NCBI GenBank assembly: GCA_039090855.1
Contig: CM077011.1
Location: 41,807,501-41,871,500, forward strand
Length of the DNA stretch: 64,000 nt
Direction: 5' to 3'
From: Macrothele yani
Lineage: Eukaryota > Arthropoda > Arachnida > Araneae > Macrothelidae
Below the pieces are notes generated by a model. The model was not told the origin of the DNA, ran no database searches, and saw nothing but the letters and a program-made list of their open reading frames with translations. Shown piece after piece: positions 32,094-43,415 of this stretch (position 1 is its first letter; each line of letters opens with the position of its first letter). The position numbers and the translations under genes are program-made.

Positions 32094-33970
32094 CAGGGTG
32101 ATTCCTAAAGTCCTAAGTCACCTCAATAACTCGGGAACAAAGACAGCTAGAGCTATGGAAGCAAGGTATGGTATAGTAAAACAACCATGCGCTATCGGAT
32201 GAGTGACTGCAGCGCCCCTAGTGGCAACATGTGGAAGTTAGCACTCCTATCTCGGAAACCATGAGACACGGGAAAGAGATCAATTAGAAACTTGTGCAGC
32301 ATCAACGAATTAGTAGGAAATGACATATGGTAGAAACTGCTGGGGTAAGTAGAAGGCTGGAAACGTGAGGGAAACACAAGTTTTATTATACTCCGGCATG
32401 AATACAAATGGAGCACATTGGTCGTATTTAACGCAACAGCGGTACTTACATAACGTTGCGTTTAACGTAAATAGGGTTCAATTGGTCACCATCTGCCACA
32501 ATACACATTTGAATGCGAGATAGAACTTCCCCAGCATAACAGGCGTCACGCTCTCACACGCAGTCGGAGATCGTCGGTTCCACCCTGTACATGTGACCCT
32601 TTAGGTAACCCCAAAGAAATAAATCCATCGGAGTTAGATCCGGGGATCGTGGAGGCCATGCTACGGGACCACCATAACCGATGATCTGTTGCCCGAAAGT
32701 GTCGAACAGGAAGTGCTGTACCGCTGTTGGTTGATGTGCCAGAGCGCCGTCATGCTGCTGAATCCATAATGAGCGTACATCTTGCAGAGACAGATCTAAC
32801 CACTCAGGTAATGTGCTTTGTAACAGCTGCAGGTATCTTCGTCCATTTAATGCGCCCTCATAGAACACAGGCCCAACAAGTTGGTCCTTCCAGATGCAAC
32901 ACCAGACATTGATCTACTAGCGTACCTGATGCCTCATTTCCCGAGTAAATATTGGATTATGAACTGTCCAGTAATGGATGTTTTGTTTGTTCAGCACCCC
33001 TGCGCGTGTGAACTGCGCCTCCTCACTTCAAAGGATGTTTGATAGAAAGGCCGCATTTTCTTCTACGGTGTTACACAATTGCACCAATCTAGACGTCGTT
33101 GGTTATCCACTGGCATCAGTATGTGCAGCGCTACTGTACGGTACAGGTGGGCACCATGCTCATGCTCCACACACGGGCACATTTGCATAAGCATGGTACC
33201 ACATGCTTATGCAAATATTCCCGTGTGTAGTTAAGCTACATATCATACTGACTTCCCTCGTACTGGTGTGTGGGTTGGCCAAAACGTATGCCAGAAAATC
33301 CCTACCCATTCCGGTGGGTCGGCGGCCCGAACGGGGACGCGCTGCAATGCTGCCTGTCTCTCGTAGCCGTCGAACCACCCGACGGATGGTCCACGCTGTC
33401 GGAAATCGTAAGCACTACTGTGACGCTTCCCTTGCGTTGCGTCCGAACTCTCCATATAGCAGTACCATCTCGCATTACTGTTCATTCGAATAGCCTGCCA
33501 GGCTCGTTCTTTACCAGATACTCACGTTGCGAATGACATAGCTCCTGACTGACGATCCTTTATACATTGCCACGCCGCGCCCGATACGGCAGGTGAGGCG
33601 TTATGTCACACCAAAATTTGCATACGACACTCGCAGGAATGCGATCGCATACGTCGTACATTTCTCTCTGCTAGACCGTTACCGCGACAACGACACGAAC
33701 CGGCTTCGAACACTTACCCCAGCAGTTTCTACCATACGTTGTTTCCTACTAATTCGTTGATGCTCTGCAAGTTCCTAATGATCTCTTTTCCGTATCTCTC
33801 ATGGTTTCCGAGAGAGGAGTGCTAACTTCCACATTTTGCCACTAGGGGCGCTGCAGTCACGCATCCGATAGTGCATGGTTGTTTAACTATACCATACCTT
33901 ACTTCCATAGCTCTAGCTGTCTTTGTTCCCCATTATTGAGGTGACTTAGGACTTTAGCTGCTCAGCTTAG
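32094..33970 (-). mobile_element. Tc3/IS630-like transposon with about 255-bp inverted ends
   Basis: It begins CAGGGTGATTCCTAAAGTCC after a TA. The first roughly 255 bp, through CAGCAGTTTCTACC-type sequence at about 32349, are inverted at 33704-33957 (GTGACTTAGGACTTTA near the right end). The outermost dozen bases at the right have diverged. The transposase lies between the long inverted repeats on the minus strand. Confidence 0.82.
32540..33530 (-). pseudogene. Tc3/IS630-like transposase
   Basis: The minus-strand N-terminal part (about 33243-33500) includes TAIWRVRTQRKGSV-like and helix-turn-helix sequence in several frames. The C-terminal part (32554-32868) is an uninterrupted reading: FYEGALNGRRYLQLLQ, LWIQQHDGALAHQPTAVQHF (catalytic Asp), WPPRSPDLTPMDLFLWGYLK (last catalytic Asp). 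The first catalytic motif is not visible in frame. This family is common in arthropod genomes. Confidence 0.75.
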
Positions 33971-35258
33971 TATAATGGGCAGTATTTAATTTGGTTTAGT
34001 TCGGGGTGTTCATTTAGCGTAAAGCTTAATACGGTATTCATCACAGATGTGTCTAACACAAAAAAAAAGTACTCCGGAGTGTCGTTTCGTTATATAGGAC
34101 AAACGTGTGAAACAGAAATGCAACGCATTTCTACTCGTCATAACCCTAGCGTGACTATATCGACCAAAATTCCGGGCCGTGTGGGTCCTCCCAATCCGTC
34201 CTTGACTACGTCCACTACCAGTAGCGTACCTGAAAAGCTCGCACCCCCCCCCCCAATCTTCGAAGCCCTTTTGCAAAAACCTATTTTGCTCTCAATTACT
34301 GAAAATTTTATATTCCATGTTATTAACTAGGTTTTACGAGCGTTTTAATAATTCAAATTCTTTGGAACCTATAGGTACTTTTCCTAAACCGAAAATTGTT
34401 ACACTTTATTGCGTGTAACAGTGCATGTTGTGATTAAAATGATTGCCCTAGTTTTACACCAATACAAAGTAGTACAAAACTCTTAACGCCAAAGTCAATC
34501 ACGTCATGCAAATTTTATTCTTTTAGAGAACTAAGGCCATCGTCTTTGAAATGCCTCACGACCACACAGGCAAAGCATGTAACGGCCGTGTGACAGTACC
34601 TAAAGATATTTTCTAATTTATACGAAAATACAGAACATAAGTAAGCAAATAAAAAGTGTTTATAATTGTGGCAGAAAAAGAGCAAAATCATTTAAATTAT
34701 TTACCCTTGAATATATATATATATATATATAAACGCTTGACATAATATCACAATGTTTTGTACATAGTAAAAGCCTTTCCTTTTGATTGTTACATGTAAA
34801 AAAAAAAAAAAAAATGAAACGTCTTAATTTCTTTCGCTCCTGCAAAGAACATTTTTTACCTCATATTCCAATGCTATGTGCAAATAAGTTTTATATATAA
34901 AGCGCCTTGTCCTCATTGGTATAAAAATTTCATTTATTCAACTGATATTTCATTCAGATTCTTTTATTGTATATGTATAGGAACTACTGCTATGGCTGTG
35001 AAAAGTGGCCCTCAAGTCCTGTGGAATAGCTGCTTTCTCGTCACCCAGTTTTTATAAACTGCAATGAAAATGATTTCTTGAAGATTTTGCTCATTTACTG
35101 GGGGAAAATTGCTTTTCTTTTTAATACTTCGTTCAAATCTGCCCTGAAAAATTTCTGACTATTTCTTTAACCATTTTCACGCGAAGTCCCCCCCCCCCCC
35201 CCAATTTTTTTTAATTGCGGTTATATCAGTACGCCAATGTCCACTACAATGGCAAAAC
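33971..35258. other. Non-coding interval with simple repeats
   Basis: No gene recognised. It contains a poly-C run at about 34245-34255, a TA microsatellite at 34712-34731, poly-A at 34798-34814 and poly-C at 35188-35202. CAGTAGCGTACC near 34218 resembles a hAT terminus but has no partner. Confidence 0.5.
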
Positions 35259-35432
35259 TTTTTTTTTTTTCATTGGAGGTTTAACGACCACCGTGAGCAA
35301 CTCAATGTGCTATAAGAAGTCGCCAGTCCCTAATTTGGGGTCACTGGTTCCAGGGAAGAGAGAGCCAGAGCCGTAAGACAAAGGCTTCAGGATCAGAAGC
35401 CATCGCTTAGACCACTGCAACACCGGGGCGGC
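35259..35432 (-). mobile_element. Degraded SINE
   Basis: Inverted copy with an internal deletion in the body (AGACAAAGGCTTCAGGATCAG joins body to head). The head ends ACACCGGGGCGGC. Confidence 0.85.
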
Positions 35433-35493
35433 TTTTTTTTTTTTTAAAAGACATTAATTGAATGAGAAATGAGGGCATTCCCCCATTCCTTAA

Positions 35494-35739
35494 CCCTTTA
35501 ACGACCATAACGCCCGTACATACAAACGACCACAGCTGTCCGAAACGCCTGTCTAGGGAGACTCAGATTTCTTACCCTTATCTGTTCTTTAAATATGCAC
35601 GACCCGACCTATGAGAGATCAGCAGGAGTCATCGTCACTCACCATTGTTGTTGCTAAACAAAGAAGTGAAACAACAGACAGTTTCGGGCGTTATGGCACT
35701 TAAGAGTGATGCTATATTTTAGTCATTGTCCTTAAAGGG
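35494..35739. mobile_element. piggyBac-type MITE, 246 bp
   Basis: It is flanked by TTAA on both sides (35490-35493 and 35740-35743), with CCCTTTAA at the left and CTTAAAGGG at the right. ACCATAACGCCCG near the left end is inverted as CGGGCGTTATGG at about 35683. TTAA targets and CCC/GGG ends are the piggyBac signature. No coding capacity. Confidence 0.78.
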
Positions 35740-35743
35740 TTAA

Positions 35744-36605
35744 AATCCCAAACCATTGTAAAAAGAATTAGCACATTTTTCTTCCTACAATGATTTCTAG
35801 ATTTATTCAGTTTTGAATCGAAATCCCTTTGCTGTACTTTTCCTATGTTTCTCCATCTTGTTTTTTTGTAAATCGAAATTAGTTTATCTACAATGTTTCT
35901 CTATGCTGTTTTTTCGTCACTATGTTAAAAACGCAGCTGAACGGTGTGAAAGTGGCATTATCATCTGGGCCTATATCTCTCAAACTATTAACGTTTTTGT
36001 TTTTCAGTCACGAAAACTCGACCACTATTCTTGGCTTCATCGCATAGTTTCATGGAAATACCACTTAGATCCCTGACATCAGTAGATTGCAGGGTATAAC
36101 CATCACCAAGAATATTACAATATCTGGAAATACCCTTGTTAATGGAGCAGTACCACTTTGCATGAAGCCTAAAACCGCAAGTGACGGCCATTAAAGTGTG
36201 GGGAAAACTAGTGATTTTCAATGGTATTGCAATGCATTTTTGTGTTGGCCGAATGGCATGCTTTCATCACAAATGTTTTAAATTTTGCATCATAGCTTGC
36301 TGCCGATGTGTGAGAAAATGCTGGATTTATGAAATTTTTTAGGTTCCTTTCCATTTTTATTTTAATTGAAATACATGAACGTTAGTTCGAATTCAAAGCA
36401 AAACATATTAAAATTTCATTCGTGTATGAAGTACACTTCATTCCGGTTTGATATTAACACGAAGTATGCACCCCAAAATCATGCAATTCCAAAATACACA
36501 CAGCTGAAACTTGCATGGGCATCAATCATGCAAGCAAATCAAAATTCCCACACCTTGCAGCTTCATGGTTAAGAAAATCAGGGCATCTCCAGAAGGATTA
36601 TTCTA
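35744..36605. other. Non-coding interval
   Basis: AT-rich sequence with no recognisable gene. Frames near 35813, 35988 and 36366 show no motif. Confidence 0.4.
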
Positions 36606-36611
36606 ACCTCC

Positions 36612-37052
36612 TCGGCAGTGTGTTTGTCTTGCGGCACTACCTGCCTCCCTTCCTTCCTTCCTTCCTTGGAACCAGTGGCCTTAAATTAGATCATATGTAG
36701 AGGATTTTAGGGAGTGTCTGACCCCTGGTCTTAAAACAACCCTTAGAAATAGGAAGCTAAGATATTTGAGCTAGAGTGCCCGATAAGAAAGAGGAAGGAA
36801 GACGCCCTTATTTATTACACGGGGTCAGAAGGCTTAACGTGAACATCCGACGCACGGCAGATATTTGGTCGTTCGAGCGTTCGTACCTGCCTGGGATCAA
36901 ACCAGGTTTTCTCCGTGGCAGTCACACGAACATTGACCACTAGGCCACCCGCGGCCCATGGCCTTAAATTAAGTACGATTGGCTGCTTATAGCCCAGCAA
37001 GTTGCTCACAGTTTTCATTAAACACGTCCCTCCGGCTCCCATAAAAAAAAAA
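36612..37052 (+). mobile_element. Old SINE split by a second SINE family
   Basis: Body fragments (GTGTTTGTCTTGCGGCAC, a CCTTCCTTCCTTCC expansion, GGAACCAGTGGCCTTAAATT; then GCTTATAGCCCAGCAAGTTG and a poly-A) belong to the main SINE family. They are separated by a different element at 36689-36958. The head is missing. Confidence 0.82.
36689..36958 (-). mobile_element. Second tRNA-derived SINE family
   Basis: On the minus strand the unit begins GGGCCGCGGGTGGCCTAGTG (A box), with GGTTTGATCCC (B box) about 50 bp in. A body unlike the main SINE follows, and there is no poly-A tail. The exact 13-bp duplication TGGCCTTAAATTA is present at 36676-36688 and 36959-36971, inside the older SINE. It is the only clear copy in this window. 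Confidence 0.8.
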
Positions 37053-37064
37053 AGGATGGGGGGG

Positions 37065-37135
37065 CGCTAAATTAAGGACAGGCATTTGCTTATAGCCAAT
37101 AGAGTTTCTCACGGTTGTCTTTAAACCTCTTCTGT
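37065..37135 (+). mobile_element. SINE body fragment
   Basis: AAATTAAGGACAGGCA, GCTTATAGCCAATAGAG and TTTAAACCTC match the 3' half of the main SINE, with no head. Confidence 0.65.
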
Positions 37136-37312
37136 GGTATAGCAAATTTTGAGTTTAAAGTTACGCTCCTGGGCAAATCAGCATGGTTTGCATGTACGGC
37201 CTGGTACATGTATTAAAATTTTCCACAAAATGTCCCCACTCTTGCGGGAGCCAACAATTCTTCTGATCATTCACGAGTTGTATACAAGTGCAGAGATGTA
37301 AGTAACAAGGGC

Positions 37313-37398
37313 GGGGCAAACGCGACGGCTTCTGATCATTCGTCCGAAAGGGATCTGGGTTCGAATCCCGGTAAGGCATGGATGTCTTTCGGCATTGG
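37313..37398 (+). mobile_element. SINE head fragment
   Basis: CTTCTGATCATTCGTCCG, GGGTTCGAATCCCGGTAAGG and CATGGATGTC match the SINE head and the start of the body. It is truncated after CGGCATTGGC. Confidence 0.75.
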
Positions 37399-37451
37399 CT
37401 TTCTGTTATTTGCACATCTGGCATGCTGTATCACATGTTTGATTTGTACAA

Positions 37452-37524
37452 TGATTTTTTTTTTACGTAACACCCCACTGTTATCTCCATAAAGATAACA
37501 GTGAGGTGTGACGTAAAAAAATCA
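37452..37524. repeat. Long hairpin, about 33-bp arms
   Basis: TGATTTTTTTTTTACGTAAC and CCCACTGTTATCT on the left are inverted as AGATAACAGTGAGGTG and ACGTAAAAAAATCA on the right, around a CCATAA loop, with two or three mismatches or length differences. It could be a tiny foldback MITE. Confidence 0.8.
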
Positions 37525-37529
37525 GTTAA

Positions 37530-37757
37530 ACTTACTTGTTTTTTGTTTTTTTTAATTGGAGGTTTAACTACTATCGTAAGCAACTCAATGGGCTGTAAGC
37601 AGTCGCCCGTCCCTAATTTAAGATCGCTGGTTCCAGGGATGGGAGAGAGCCAGTGCCGTAAGACAAACACAACATCCATGTCTCACCAGGATTCGAACCT
37701 GGACCCCTTTTGGACGAATGATTAGAGGCCATTGCTTAGACCACTGCGCCACCGGGG
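37530..37757 (-). mobile_element. tRNA-derived SINE
   Basis: Nearly full-length inverted copy with scattered substitutions (AACTACTATCGTAAG, CTAATTTAAGATCGC). AACTTACTT and AACTTTACTT at the edges may be its target duplication. Confidence 0.87.
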
Positions 37758-37771
37758 ATGCAACTTTACTT

Positions 37772-40700
37772 TAACAGCAGTTAATATATATATATATATT
37801 CTATTAAGAAGAGACCTAAGCAAAAAAAAAATATTTTTTTGACTCATACCAAGTACAACATAGAAAAGGTTATGTATCTACCGGTGTGAGTAAAAGGAGA
37901 AAAGATAAAAAATAAAATAAAACTACTGAATGTAGAAAGTGTCGAGAATACTGAGCCTTGGCTTTATCAAGGACCAGCAAAAACTCGGCATTTTCTCACT
38001 TCCACAAAGACCTAGTTGGAAATGGGTTTCTGCAAAGCCATAGATGCAAGTAATAAGCCCACCAAAAATTGTTTTAAAAACCATATATATGTCATGACCT
38101 CCGCAGAGTTGTATGACCTAGCGTTAGTTAACAAGTTAGCTTGCATCCATAACTTTCATGGCCCGACCCATGCTCTTCATCTGTTACTATTAAACAGAGA
38201 GAAGAAGATTAAAGAGAACTCAAGTTGTGAGAGTGACATAATAATTAGAAATAATGTTCAGCTATAACGAAATGCCAAGTTCGCCTGAGAGAGAATTTAA
38301 ACCTGAATAGCAATGCAAAAGTATTCCAATTTTTTACATCGCAATTAAAAAAAGAAATATTCATTATTTAAAACTCAGATTTTTGAAAGAAAACTTGATT
38401 CTAAAACCCCCTACTCCACAACTTCTGACAACACAAAAACGAGAATAAATTAAAGACAATAATTAACTAAAGAAATGCTTTGTGAAAGTTATATGACAAA
38501 CAATTAGTTGCAATATGTACAAAGTATTTCAGCAGTGCTTTAAGTGCATAATTAAGTAGTTATTAAGAACTTAACTACTTTGAAAATACAGCGCAATGTT
38601 AAGGAATTATGCTTAGCCAGCTGCTGGGCCTAAGTTTTCTAAAAACGCGCAAAGTTTCCAAGAAAAGAAAGAGTTAAAACCCTCAAAAAAGTTAACAGAC
38701 TAGCCAGTGCCTAAATGCTAAAAAGCAAAAAACAACAGAGAAAAAAAGTACAAGAAGTACAAACATTGAACTTATAAAACCTAAAACCCAAAGACAATGA
38801 AGAGAGCTTACCTCTTATGCAACTAAACTTTCTCCACACAAGAGGAAACATGGCTGACCTTTTCCCCAAACGTCCAAACACCTCTGCCACTCCCTAGTCG
38901 CTGGGGGGCAGTGTGGGTGGGGCTGATGGCCTCCTCACACTGAAAGAAACCAACTCGCGGAGATTTTAACCAGAGAAAAATATATATACTTAAGACTGTG
39001 GACCTGTATGATCAGAAAGAGCAGAATTAACTCTCCAGAATACATGAGAAATATTATAAAATACACAAGTGGTGTATTTAATAATCTTTGCATGTATTAA
39101 ATCACCTTAGTGAGCTTCTATAGATTATCCAGAATCTTATTAATTTTAATGTTAGTTTTACTATTTTTAGTATAGCTATTCTAGTGAGTGAATAACTAGT
39201 TTTATTTTTTATTTGTTTTTATTTTCTTTTATAAACAGATTTTTAAAGTTTTTTTGTGATTTTGTCTATATTATTTAATTAACCAATTTGTTAATGTAGG
39301 TGCCTGGAACTCTTATCTCAATTGCTGCATAAAAATAACCATATCCTATATAATAATACTCTCTAAAAGCAAGTAAACGGTGTCCCTATGGGAACGTCAA
39401 CATCCAGAAGTATTGCAAATCTATTCCTGTTCTTTAAGGAATATAAATTCATTAAAAATCACTCCACTTGCTCCGATAACTACCTTTACACATTTAGATA
39501 TATTGACGATCTGCTGTGTATAAATAATTCAGAAGTTATAGAGTGATTTTGATAATATCTATCCTAGCTCTCTTAACTTATATAAGACCAACCACAGTAA
39601 TCAGGAACTTGAGTTCCTAGACTTAAGCATTAAGCTCAACAGAGGTAACCCATCTATTAGCCTCTTTGATAAAAGAGTTAATTTTCCTTTCAAAGTAATT
39701 AAATATCTACACTGGAATAATAACATATCAACCAAAGTAATTGAGAATGTACTAATTTCTCAGGTCCTAAGAATTTCAAGAATTTGCAGCAACAATTTGG
39801 ACTTCAATTACCACATTAATATACTATTAGATAGTTTTCTAGAGAACGAAATTCCTTCTTCCTTCATCAAAAGAACTTTAAGAAAAATTATTATGAATAA
39901 TAGAGTAAGGTTGGCAGATCTGCTTTAATTTTCTACACAGTTAATAATATGATTCTGACCAATCAAAGCCGTAAGGAAGTTGGCTAGAGGATGCATATTA
40001 ACTACTAAAAGGAACCTTAGTGCTATGGATATGAAGGTCCTATTAAAATAAAAAATTAAATAATATAGACAAAATCACAAAAAAAGCTTAAAAATCTGTT
40101 TATAAAAGAAAATAAAAACAAATAAAAAAGAAAACTAGTTATTCACTCACTAGAATAGCTATACTAAAAATAGTAAAACTAACATTAAAATTAATAAGAT
40201 TCTGAATAATCTATAGAAGCTCACTAAGGTGATTTAATACATGCAAAGATTATTAAATACACCACTTGTGTATTTTATAATATTTCTCATGTATTCTGGA
40301 GAGTTAATTCTGCTCTTTCTGATCATACAGGTCCACAGTCTTAAGTATATATTTTTTTCTCTGGTTAAAATCTCCGCAAGTTGGTTTCTTTCAGTGTGAG
40401 GAGGTTATCAGCCCCACCCACACTGCCCCCCAGCGACTAGGGAGTGGCAGAGGTGTTTGGACGTTTGGGGAAAAGGTCAGCCATGTTTCCTCTTGTGTGG
40501 AGAAAGTTTAGTTGCATAAGAGGTAAGCTCTCTTCATTGTCTTTGGGTTTCAGGTTTTATAAGTTCAATGTTTGTACTTCTTGTACTTTTTTTCCTCTGT
40601 TGTTTTTTGCTTTTTAGCATTTAGGCACTGGCTAGTCTGTTAACTTTTTTGAGGGTTTTAACTCTTTCTTTTCTTGGTAACTTTGCGCGTTTTTAGGAAA

Positions 40701-41579
40701 CTTAGGCCCAGCAGCTGGCTAAGCATAGTTCCTTTACATTGCGCTGTATTTTCAAAGTAGTTAAGTTCTTAATAACTACTTAATTATGCACTTAAAAGCA
40801 CTGCTGAAATACTTTGTACATATTGCAACTAATTGTTTATGTCATATAACTTTCACAAAGCATTTCTTTAGTTAATTATTGTCTTTAATTTATTCTCGTT
40901 TTTGTGTTGTCAGAAGTTGTGGAGTAGGGGGTTTTAGAATCAAGTTTTCTTTCAAAAATCTGAGTTTTAAATAATTAATATTTTATTTTTTAATTGCAAT
41001 GTAAAAATTTGGAATACTTTTGCATTGCTATTCAGGTTTAAATTCTCTCTCAGGCGAACTTGGCATTTCGTTATAGCTGAACATTATTTCTAATTATTAT
41101 GTCACTCTCACAACTTGAGTTCTCTTTAATCTTCTTCTCTCTGTTTAATAGTAACAGATGAAGAGCATGGGTCGGGCCATGAAAGTTATGGATGCAAGCT
41201 AAATTGTTAACTAAATCTAGGTCATACAACTCTGCGGAGGTCATGACATATATATATATATATTTTTTTAAAACAACTTTTTGGTGGGCTTATTACTTGC
41301 ATCTATGGCTTTGCAGAAACCCATTTCCAACTAGGTCTTTGTGGAAGTGAGAAAATGCAGAGTTTTTGCTGGTCCTTGATAAAGCCAAGGCTCAGTATTC
41401 TAGACACTTTCTACATTCAGTAGTTTTATTTTATTTTTTATCTTTTCTCCTTTTACTCACACCGGTAGATACATAACCTTTTCTATGTTGTACTTGGTAT
41501 GAGTCAAAAATAGATATATTTTTTTTGCTTAGGTCTCTTCTTAATAGAATGTGAATTCTGAATTTTCATAACTGCTGTG
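37772..41579. mobile_element. Giant inverted repeat enclosing a reverse-transcriptase segment
   Basis: The left arm, about 37799-39285, is the inverse of the right arm, about 40053-41549. Checked matches include AAGAAGAGACCTAAGC, TAAGCCCACCAAAAA, GACCTCCGCAGAGTTGTATG, AACATGGCTGACC, CCAACTCGCGGAGATTTT and CACTAGAATAGCT sequence. Arms are about 1.5 kb and highly similar; the loop is about 770 bp. Shorter inverted matches (AACAGCAGTTA / TAACTGCTGTG) extend the ends. The arms have no recognised protein. The loop holds an RT fragment. Confidence 0.85.
39366..39930 (+). pseudogene. Reverse-transcriptase palm and thumb fragment
   Basis: The reading shows GVPMGTSTSRSIANLFLFF (RT motif B-type), FRYIDDLLCINNS (catalytic YIDD), QELEFLDLSIKLNRG, SLFDKRVNFPFKVIKYLHW, NNISTKVIENVLISQVLRIS and RTLRKIIMNN, then stops. 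One stop and frame disturbance follow ENVIE-like sequence near 39543. Only the C-terminal half of an RT is present; the fingers are missing. The PMG..AN.F and YIDD style resembles an invertebrate RT group near Penelope-like elements rather than LINE or LTR types. The exact clade is uncertain. Confidence 0.7.
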
Positions 41580-41663
41580 TTGCGCGTTTTGATCTTCAGG
41601 TTTTTTTGCAACTTTCGTTTTAAATTCAAAAGTTTTTTCCTTAGTTTTCAGCTTTGCTCTTCA

Positions 41664-41729
<66 letters not shown>
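41664..41729. repeat. Compound microsatellite (TA)n(GA)n
   Basis: About 15 TA units followed directly by about 17 GA units, running to GATAGGG at 41730. Confidence 0.95.
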
Positions 41730-41731
<2 letters not shown>

Positions 41732-41919
41732 GGAAAGCAATATTTTGTGGTTTGCCCCGGGAGCAGAAATGCTTAGTTATGCCTTTGTGCTAGTGTATCA
41801 ATAATCTTGTCACTGTTAATCCCAAATATTACTGTTGACATTGACCAATAATAAATTTTTGACAGCTGAATTCACTGTCATTTATTTCTTTACGGACGGG
41901 CAAACTGTAATTGCAGCCA

Positions 41920-42095
41920 ATATTTTTTTTGTTTAACGACCACTATAAGCAACTCTTCGAGCTATAATCTGTTGTGCGTCCCTAATTTAGGGACACTGGT
42001 TCCAGGAAGAGAACCAGCACCATAAAACAAACACACCATGCCTCACCTGTGACTCTATCCCGGGCGCCTAGCAAGAAACCTACGTCTCGAACCAC
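41920..42095 (-). mobile_element. Old diverged SINE
   Basis: GTTTAACGACCACTATAAGC, CGTCCCTAATTTAGG and ACTGGTTCCAGG mark the body. The head is barely recognisable. Confidence 0.7.
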
Positions 42096-42476
42096 TGGTA
42101 CGGCTCAGTCATTACAGGATAGCTTTTCAGCAATGATGATACTCAGCCCTCGATACTTCTGGAAGCATCCACCTGCGTTTCAGTGAGAGGATTTTTGTTT
42201 GCCTTCAGCACATACAACAAAGATGACACTGAATTTTCAGTTGCAATGAGCACATCTTTTGAACCCTTTGCGACACGAACAACAAATCTCCAAGTTATTT
42301 ATAGTCAGTGGAACCCATTACAAATAATAAAACAACCGCATTTCTACAATCGATAAAATGTGTAGAAATAGGAACAGCTACTTAATCCCACTAGCTGTTC
42401 AAAGGTCTGTTACAAAAATTAACCAACTGTGTGCAAAAAGTTTCTCTTAGCTGAAGGAAGATATCAGAAACAAAGC

Positions 42477-42612
42477 GCTTTTTTTTTCTTCTTTTCTGGC
42501 TGGGCTTTGACGACCAGAGTGAGCTATAAACAGTCGCCTGTCCCTAATTTTGGGCCACTGGTCTCAAGGAAAAGAGAGAGCCAGTGCCATAAGACAAGCA
42601 CAACATCCATGC
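42477..42612 (-). mobile_element. Old partial SINE
   Basis: GACGACCAGAGTGAGC, CAGTCGCCTGTCCCTAATTT and GAGAGCCAGTGCCATAAGAC match the SINE body. The head is lost beyond ACATCCATGCG. Confidence 0.75.
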
Positions 42613-42639
42613 GCAATCAGGGCAGCAAAACGATTTACA

Positions 42640-43415
42640 AATCTAACAGAATAAATATAGAGGAAAACATAAAAATTTACGCCCCTTAGCGGAAGGATTT
42701 TGAATAACGGAAAAGTAAAAAATGTGCGAAAAGTACTGTTCATAACAAATACAAAAGGAAAAGAAATTTTCAAATAAGTCTCTTGCAAGCAGAGATATCG
42801 AAATAAAGAGTTTTGACATTCTGACCCCAAGCTGGTAAACTGTAAATTATTTTAAAAAGATAATATTCCCCATCTTTATTGTAGCGAACAGCATACAGAG
42901 ATAAAAGAAATTTTTCAATAGGATTTTTGAAGCTGAGACGCAGCATCAAACACAAATTCACACTAACACAACTTAGCGCCAGAACTGTGAACTACAAAAC
43001 CCATCGAGTACAGGCAAAGTGTTCCACGAAGTAAATGGTATGCGACCTTCAATTTTTTTTTTTTTTAAATCTGACTTTTAGAAGCAGATATATTATTGAC
43101 AAAAACTGATTAGACATTTGCACTGTATAGCGGGGAAAACTGACCACTGTTTTTGGCAATAAATGCATACAATTTTGTTTTTGGCAGTTAGTAGTATCTG
43201 ACTGCAAAACACTTTGTCGGGTTTTAGATGCACAAATATTGCTGCTGATATGCGTTGCAAACGGATACATAAACTTATGTTATGCTCTCTGCTGACACAC
43301 CTGTGCATTAAACAAAATTCAAAATTATCTGCAAAACATTATGCATCAGAAGCACACTCAGAAAAAGAATTATTTGAATCGGACTGTTAGAAGCGGACAG
43401 ATTGCCAAAAATGAG
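42640..43415. repeat. Degenerate satellite-like DNA, left of the large hAT
   Basis: Loosely repeating words such as GACTTTTAGAAGCAGATAT, GGACTGTTAGAAGCGGACAG, GCAAGCAGAGATATC and CGCCCCTTAGC recur here and at 48505-49110. The two parts were continuous before the hAT element at 43427-48504 was inserted. Monomer length is hard to fix by eye. Confidence 0.55.

Noticed and set aside
41640..41804. Open frame through the microsatellite (YIYIYIYRERERERE)
   Set aside because: It is translated (TA)n(GA)n simple sequence.
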